Source: an uncultured Collinsella sp. (GTDB lineage Bacteria; Actinomycetota; Coriobacteriia; Coriobacteriales; Coriobacteriaceae). From it: a stretch of 38,823 bases of DNA. A program made the translations under genes and the position numbers. The stretch covers positions 1-38,823 of the forward strand of contig CABRDB010000077.1 in assembly GCA_902469555.1 (NCBI GenBank). Direction: 5' to 3'. Below are positions 33,864-38,823 of the stretch, one piece after another. Position 1 is the first letter of the stretch, and every line of letters starts with the position of its first letter. The notes beneath the pieces were generated by a model that made no database searches, had not been told where the DNA came from, and was given only the letters and a program-made list of their open reading frames with translations.

Positions 33864-34991
33864 TCAATACGCTGCTTGACCCTTTAATGTTCCCGGTCCT
33901 TGCCGTCTTCTCCCCAGAAGGTGCTCGAAGATGATGCGCAGGTCCTCGTCATCAAGGCAGCCGCCCTCGAGGCAGCCACGGTCGATGGTATCGATCATCG
34001 TCTGCCCCTTCTTCTTCGAGCGGTCGTAGATCACTGTGTCGAGGGATAGCTCCCTGCCGTCGCGCGTGAACATCTCGTGCATGAATTCGGCACTGTTCGC
34101 TTGACTCCAATCGCGTACCGCGTGCTCGAGCGGGCCGCTTCCCCTCGATATGGCGACATCCCAATGCTCGCAGTTAAGCAGAAGAAGTCGGTTCATGAAC
34201 TCGACGCCCGAAAAACCGAGTCTCGCAAACGGCGGAAATAGAGGGTCATCTGAAAAGACCGCAGCATACTCACTGCTCAACGGCATATACGCGAGATGAA
34301 AATCGTACGAGTCGTCCTCGGGCCCGATGATGAACATAGGCATCGACGTCGTAACGAACCCTGAGCCGACGGGTGCCCTAAGGATGGAGAAGCTCTTCTC
34401 AAAAAAAGCCTTTCGAATACGGTTAACTGGCACAATATCATCGTTGGAGAAGAGCATGGTTGCGGCGGCGGCAAGCTCGACCACCGCTTGGGAATCCCCG
34501 CGCCAATCCGACCAATCGAGCAAGCCGAGCTCATAGGGTGTCAGATGAACGTTTCTGAGCAGCTCTTCGGCAGTCTCGCGTGACCATTTCTTGTCGACGC
34601 GCATACTGATAGGGTGCCGGACGATGATATTTGCTGCCAGCTCGCAAACGGCGGCTTTCCCATCAGAATACCCTTCGTCTTCGCACTGGTCTTCTTTCTG
34701 GCGTTCCAAAAAGCGATCGTAAAGCGGCGCGATGCGGCTCTCGAGCTCAGATAGCTTAACCTCGATGAGGTTCTGCGCATAGAATCTGTCTGTCGCATCG
34801 CCTGTCGCATCGGCATGCTCGACCTCATAAAGATCGCGCATGCTGCAAAGGTTCTCGCAATTCGTGCGGAAGAAGGAGCCCTTCTGTCTGCTGTAGGCAT
34901 GAAGCTGCCCGGAGGAATCCGCGAAATGGCGCAGGTAGAACCGCGGCACCCAGTGCTGCTTTCGCGTCATCTTTCCGGGCAGCTTCGACAT
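33864..34991 (-). CDS. DUF4238 protein, probable defence accessory
   Basis: 375 residues with the DUF4238 signature at the N-terminus: KQHWVPRFYLRHFAD (11-25), followed by helical segments around FYAQNLIEVKLSELESRIAPLYDRFLER and a mostly alpha/beta C-terminal half. No known catalytic triad is visible; the N-terminal histidine and the KQH..P..YL block are the conserved part of the family, whose biochemical role is not established. The ATG at 34991 lies one base after the res stop (TAG-G-ATG), so it is certainly in the type III operon and probably translationally coupled; ATG 34970 is an alternative start. The position between res and a GmrSD-like protein suggests a part in the same defence system. 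Confidence 0.8.
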   Translation of the reverse strand: MSKLPGKMTRKQHWVPRFYLRHFADSSGQLHAYSRQKGSFFRTNCENLCSMRDLYEVEHADATGDATDRFYAQNLIEVKLSELESRIAPLYDRFLERQKEDQCEDEGYSDGKAAVCELAANIIVRHPISMRVDKKWSRETAEELLRNVHLTPYELGLLDWSDWRGDSQAVVELAAAATMLFSNDDIVPVNRIRKAFFEKSFSILRAPVGSGFVTTSMPMFIIGPEDDSYDFHLAYMPLSSEYAAVFSDDPLFPPFARLGFSGVEFMNRLLLLNCEHWDVAISRGSGPLEHAVRDWSQANSAEFMHEMFTRDGRELSLDTVIYDRSKKKGQTMIDTIDRGCLEGGCLDDEDLRIIFEHLLGRRRQGPGTLKGQAAY

Positions 34992-34992
34992 C

Positions 34993-37900
34993 CTAAGCCT
35001 TCACCGCCTCGTATTGGTAGGTCGTGCGCACGTTGTAATGGAAGTCGTTTCCGAGGTCCAGCGCCTCGAAGTGCTTCTTGGCGCAGCCGATCTTGATCTT
35101 CTCCGCGTCGCGCAGGGCGGGCTCGCCGTTCTTGCCGCCCTTGGTCTCGGTCACGAAGTACACGCGGCGCTCGCCGTCGGCCTCCTCGACGTACGCCCAG
35201 TCGGGGTTGTAACTGCCGAGCGGCGTGTCGATCTTGAACGCCGAGGGCAATTTCGCGAACACGAGAACCTCCTCCTGCTTGTCTAGAGCCTCGGCAAAGG
35301 AGCGCTCGACCCCCGCCGAGTCGTAGACCACGTAGTTGTACAGGCTCTTGCTCGTCATGTCCGGCTTCCACGCGTTCTGCCCAAGGTAGGCCGTGTAGTC
35401 GTCAAGCTCGAGGTCGCGCATGGTGTACCACTCGTCCTCGGGAAGGCGCACGTACTTGATGCCCTGGGCGATGAGGTCGTTCTTCACGCGGTTGATCTTG
35501 TCGCCGACCTGCGCGAGGAAGGTCGCGGGGTCGATCTCGAACTCGTCGAGGCGGCTGCAGCCCTCGAGGATCGCCTTGATGGTGCCGCGGGTGAGCCCGA
35601 CGGCGTCCTGCAGCTCTGCGATCGGGTCGGGAAGGTCGTATTTCACCTTTCCCGAAACGGACACCACGGAGGTGCCCGTGCCCTCGGCGCTCACGCCCGC
35701 GTCGTCGATGCCCAGCGAGGCACGCTCGCTCGTCACCTGGGGCGGGCGCACGGCGAGCATGCCGTCGACAGCTTCGATGGCATGCTCGATGAGCTTGCCG
35801 GAGTCGACCTCGACCTGGAAGCGCGTGCGCTGGCGGATGCGGTCCCACAGGGCCTGGAACGCAGGGTCGAGCGTGACGTCCTTCTGCAGCTCGACCGAGA
35901 CCTCCTTGGCCTTGTCACGGATCTGGACCCTCTGGGACTTGTGGATGATGATCGCCTCGACCTGCTCCTTGGCAGGCTCGAGCTCGGCGGGGAGCTCGAC
36001 CTTGCCCTCCTCGGCGGCCGCCTTCAGCTCGGGCGTCACCGCGCCCTTGCCGTCGACCATGCCGGTCGCGACGAGGTGGTCGTAGACCTGCTTGGACTTC
36101 TCGTAGCCCAGGCGCTCCTCGACGCCATCATCGCCCTTGACCGTGACCTTCGTGAAGCTCTCCGGAGTGATGACGCCGAACTTGAAGTCCTCAGCCTCAA
36201 GCTCCTTCTGCAGGCCGTTGGCGAAGTCGTCGTAGCTCTCGTTCGCGATGACGGTGAGCACGTTCGCCTCTGGGTCGTACAGGCGCTCGCCATCCTGGTT
36301 CACGCACAGGCGCAGACCGCGGCCGATCTTCTGGCGCTTGGTCAGGTTGTCCTTTGTCTCGACGAGCGTGCAGATCTGGAACACGTTGGGGTTGTCCCAG
36401 CCCTCCTTGAGCGCGGAGTGGCTGAAGACGAAAGAGACGTCCTTGTCCGCGTCCTTGCCGTCCGGGAAGGAGATGAGCGTCTCCTTCTTCTGCATGATGA
36501 GCTCGAAGGCCCCGGCGTCGTCGGCGGTGCCGGCGGCTCCCTTGGAGTCCTTGAACTTGCCCTTCTTGTCCTTGGCGAAGTATCCCTGGTGCACGGCGTG
36601 GGGGTCGCGCACCAGCGGGGCGCCGACGGCTTCGTAGCACTCGAGCCACGTGCCCTTGCCGATCCCCGCCGCCTTTGCGATGCGACGAGGCGCCTTCGAG
36701 TTCAGGGCACCTGCGTACTCCTCCTCAAACATCAGGGCGTACAGGCCGTCGTGGACTTCGGGCTCGTAGACGCGGTATCGGTCGACGCGGTCGATGAAGA
36801 AGAGCGAGAGCACCTTCACGCCGCGCGGCCACAGCTCGAACTGGCGGGCCAGGTGGTCCTCGATGGTGCGGCGGATCTGCGCGCGCTTGACGACCTCCTC
36901 GTTGACGTCGCCCAGCGCCTCGCCGAGCTCGAGCACCTCGCCGTTCTGGAACTCTATGAACTCGTCGCCCACTGCGGCGCCGATGTTGTTGACCACCCAG
37001 CCGCTCTCGTAGTCGCTGTTCTCGCCGCTCTTCTGGTAGAGGTCGTTGCCGGTCTTCACCGTGACGGCCTTGCGCTTCTGCGTGCCGTCGGCCTGGCGCA
37101 CGTCGATGGACACCTTGGCGGAGAACGGGTCGGACTTGACGGACTCGAGCCTCACGTACGCGCCGTTGAGGTTCGCCTCGGCCTTGATCGAGTCCACGCA
37201 GATGCCCTTCACCAGGTGGCGCTCGAAGGCGTCGACCGGCGTGAGGCGGTAGATCATGTTGTAGGCCTGCTTGTGCGTGGCCGAGTAGCGCAGCACGAAC
37301 AGCGGGTTCAGGCTCTTGATGGCGGCCTTGGCCTGCTTGGTGTTGTCGACGCTCTGGGGCTCGTCGATGATGACGACGGGCTTGCAGGCGCTCACGAGCT
37401 CGCGAGGGCTGAAGCCGCCGGTGAGCTTCTCGCTGGGACGGTGGAAGAGGTTGCCCTCCTTCGCGGTGCCATCCTTCTCGAGGCCCTTGTTGAACGCGTC
37501 GATGTTGATGACCATGACCTGGATGGAGCTCGACGTGGCGAAGTTACCCACCGGCCCCATGTCCTTCGAGTCGTACACGAAGTAGTCGAGCGGCGTGCGG
37601 TCGTAGAGCGTCTCGAAGTGCCTGCGGGTGGTCTGGAGGCTCTTGAGGACGCCCTCGCGGATGGCCACGCTCGGCACGACGATAACGAACTTGGTGATGC
37701 CGTAGCGGCGGTTTAGCTCGTAGATGGAGCGGATGTAGACGTAGGTCTTGCCGGTGCCGGTCTCCATCTCGACGGTGAAGTCTCGCAGGCGCCCATCGGT
37801 GAGGACGTCGGTTGCCGGGAGGCAGCCCTCCTCCTGCACGGCGTGCAGGTTGTCGAGGAGCTGGCCCGGCGCCACGCGAAGCTCGTTGCCGTGGCCGACC

Positions 37901-38055
37901 ATGAGCTCGCCGATTGCCGTCTGGCCTTTGCGGCCGGAATCGGCGGAGAATACGCTGCCAATAAATTGTTGTCCGCGGAACAGGTCGCAGGTTGCTTCGA
38001 TGGCCTCCAGCTGGTGCTGCTGGTCGGATGAGAACTTGAACTCGAGCGCCGCCAT
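34993..38055 (-). CDS. res: Type III restriction enzyme, Res subunit
   Basis: 1020 residues. A superfamily 2 helicase/translocase core has motif I METGTGKT (97-104), motif II DEPQ (231-234, the type III variant), motif III RYSATH (256-261) and motif VI QKIGRGLRL near 590-600. The C-terminal PD-(D/E)XK nuclease shows P951-D952 and E970-T-K972 (NPDWAY ... VTETKGG). With Mod it cleaves DNA when two unmethylated sites are met. Length is typical (about 970-1,050). All key motifs are intact. The ATG at 38055 follows the mod stop by one base (TAG-C-ATG), with GAGGA about ten bases upstream inside mod. Confidence 0.96.
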   Translation of the reverse strand: MAALEFKFSSDQQHQLEAIEATCDLFRGQQFIGSVFSADSGRKGQTAIGELMVGHGNELRVAPGQLLDNLHAVQEEGCLPATDVLTDGRLRDFTVEMETGTGKTYVYIRSIYELNRRYGITKFVIVVPSVAIREGVLKSLQTTRRHFETLYDRTPLDYFVYDSKDMGPVGNFATSSSIQVMVINIDAFNKGLEKDGTAKEGNLFHRPSEKLTGGFSPRELVSACKPVVIIDEPQSVDNTKQAKAAIKSLNPLFVLRYSATHKQAYNMIYRLTPVDAFERHLVKGICVDSIKAEANLNGAYVRLESVKSDPFSAKVSIDVRQADGTQKRKAVTVKTGNDLYQKSGENSDYESGWVVNNIGAAVGDEFIEFQNGEVLELGEALGDVNEEVVKRAQIRRTIEDHLARQFELWPRGVKVLSLFFIDRVDRYRVYEPEVHDGLYALMFEEEYAGALNSKAPRRIAKAAGIGKGTWLECYEAVGAPLVRDPHAVHQGYFAKDKKGKFKDSKGAAGTADDAGAFELIMQKKETLISFPDGKDADKDVSFVFSHSALKEGWDNPNVFQICTLVETKDNLTKRQKIGRGLRLCVNQDGERLYDPEANVLTVIANESYDDFANGLQKELEAEDFKFGVITPESFTKVTVKGDDGVEERLGYEKSKQVYDHLVATGMVDGKGAVTPELKAAAEEGKVELPAELEPAKEQVEAIIIHKSQRVQIRDKAKEVSVELQKDVTLDPAFQALWDRIRQRTRFQVEVDSGKLIEHAIEAVDGMLAVRPPQVTSERASLGIDDAGVSAEGTGTSVVSVSGKVKYDLPDPIAELQDAVGLTRGTIKAILEGCSRLDEFEIDPATFLAQVGDKINRVKNDLIAQGIKYVRLPEDEWYTMRDLELDDYTAYLGQNAWKPDMTSKSLYNYVVYDSAGVERSFAEALDKQEEVLVFAKLPSAFKIDTPLGSYNPDWAYVEEADGERRVYFVTETKGGKNGEPALRDAEKIKIGCAKKHFEALDLGNDFHYNVRTTYQYEAVKA

Positions 38056-38056
38056 G

Positions 38057-38823
38057 CTAGACCGTCCTCAATTCGATCTCACAGCCCATGCGCTCGCCGG
38101 CGTGCTTGAAGATCTGCACGGCGTTGAGCTTGAGGGTGTCGTCGAGGACGGAATCGAGGATGAGAACGCGCCTGGGCTCCATGTCGGCGATGGCCTCGAG
38201 CGCCTCAATGGTGAGGCCTCGGGACATGCAGCAGACGAGCTCGTCGCAAGCGACGGACCAGATGGGATAGCCCGCGGCTTCAGACTTCTCGACGGGCAGC
38301 GTGAGCTCGAGGCCCCATTTGAGCATCATCTCGAAGACGATATCCATATCGGAGCGATCGGGCTTGACCACGTCGAAGAGGAGCTGACCGGGCTCGGGCT
38401 TCTCAATGCCGGACTCATCGAGCTCGAACACACGGAAGCCGATGTCGGGAAGCTGCTTGGGTCCCTCGCCAAGCTTGAGTTGACGGTTGGATTCCTCGAG
38501 CTCGGTTTTGATTTTGTCGCCTGCGCGGCGAATGCGTCCTTCGCCTATGTCGCAGAGAGTCTCATACCCGTCCTTGTAGGCGTCGCGTTTCGGGTCACAA
38601 GGCTCTGGAAGCTGGACAAGGATAAACTGATAGCGATCATCTTTTCCGAGCTCCTGCAGGAACATGGCATGGGCGGTCGATGCTGAGCCTGAGAAAAAAT
38701 CAAGCACAATATCACCCGTGCTTAGATGCTCATGTACGGTAAGGAAGCAAGCAACCGAAAACAAGAGATAGACCGCCAGCACTACACTATTCCGAACCAA
38801 AGACCAAAAGATAAGCATTGTGG
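38057..38823 (-). CDS. mod: Type III DNA methyltransferase, Mod subunit (C-terminal part)
   Basis: The frame is open to the window edge; about 255 residues are visible. TGDIVLDFFSGSASTAHAMF is methyltransferase motif I (AdoMet pocket), which in this beta-class order lies downstream of the DPPY motif, so the catalytic motif and target-recognition domain are outside the window. ILVQLPEPCDPKRDAYKDGYETLCDIGEGRIRRAGDKIK is the characteristic type III block, followed by the C-terminal domain. An ATG at 38816-38818 is not a credible start. The about 35 residues before motif I (FWSLVRNSVVLAVYLLFSV onward) do not look like Mod and are encoded by AT-richer DNA, which may signal a recombination junction, frameshift or assembly edge. 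Confidence 0.9.
   Translation of the reverse strand, partial: TMLIFWSLVRNSVVLAVYLLFSVACFLTVHEHLSTGDIVLDFFSGSASTAHAMFLQELGKDDRYQFILVQLPEPCDPKRDAYKDGYETLCDIGEGRIRRAGDKIKTELEESNRQLKLGEGPKQLPDIGFRVFELDESGIEKPEPGQLLFDVVKPDRSDMDIVFEMMLKWGLELTLPVEKSEAAGYPIWSVACDELVCCMSRGLTIEALEAIADMEPRRVLILDSVLDDTLKLNAVQIFKHAGERMGCEIELRTV

Noticed and set aside
35782..37716. 644-codon plus-strand frame
   Set aside because: Antisense shadow of res, Leu/Asp/Val-rich low-complexity translation.

Overview
The window looks like a chromosomal segment of a high-GC member of the Coriobacteriia (Actinomycetota), most likely Collinsella or a close gut relative. The basis is codon usage, a class III glutamine synthetase, a fused MurT-GatD protein, B12-dependent MetH with a separate activation protein, and paired Fe-dependent alcohol and glycerol dehydrogenases. 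The assignment is from memory of the families; no database search was possible. The last gene runs off the right edge and a long inverted repeat starts at base 1, so either edge may be a contig break.

Layout. (1) 1-5840, minus strand: methyl-cycle genes in the order metF, reactivation protein, metH, then a UPF0210 (PFL-family) protein. (2) 6267-8354: class III glutamine synthetase. (3) 8479-8973: a 219-bp MITE-like element, a tRNA-like scrap and tRNA-Glu(TTC) with its promoter and terminator. (4) 8980-13322, minus: two overlapping uncharacterised helical-repeat genes followed by fused murT-gatD, which amidates lipid II. (5) 13823-18250, plus: Fe-alcohol dehydrogenase, glycerol dehydrogenase, a decayed second glycerol dehydrogenase and an unusual multi-cluster ferredoxin-like protein. 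(6) 18382-23732: an alpha-glucoside locus with a GntR/HutC regulator, a zinc polyol-type dehydrogenase, a PTS EIICB and a GH4 6-phospho-alpha-glucosidase. It is organised around a divergent promoter with GntR-type operators. The EIICB gene is frameshifted by a perfect 34-bp tandem duplication. (7) 23860-27360: ychF, a DUF1648 membrane protein, a small divergent regulator pair sharing a 24-bp perfect palindrome, a second 244-bp MITE-like element and a type I asparaginase. (8) 27628-29226: guaA.

(9) From the 3' end of guaA, a known island insertion point, to the right edge lies a probable integrated element. It holds a 370-bp tract with seven GGGAGTAA motifs in both orientations, a phage-like divergent control region (XRE repressor versus excisionase), a tyrosine integrase, a MobC-like protein, and a tightly packed minus-strand operon: mod (partial), res, DUF4238, DUF262/DUF1524. 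This combines a type III restriction-modification system with a GmrSD-like modified-DNA restriction protein and an uncharacterised DUF4238 protein. It is the best candidate for a composite, possibly undescribed, defence system here.

The alpha-glucoside locus is the second point of interest. A polyol-type dehydrogenase shares its regulator and control region with a phospho-alpha-glucosidase, which suggests substrates such as glucosyl-polyols.
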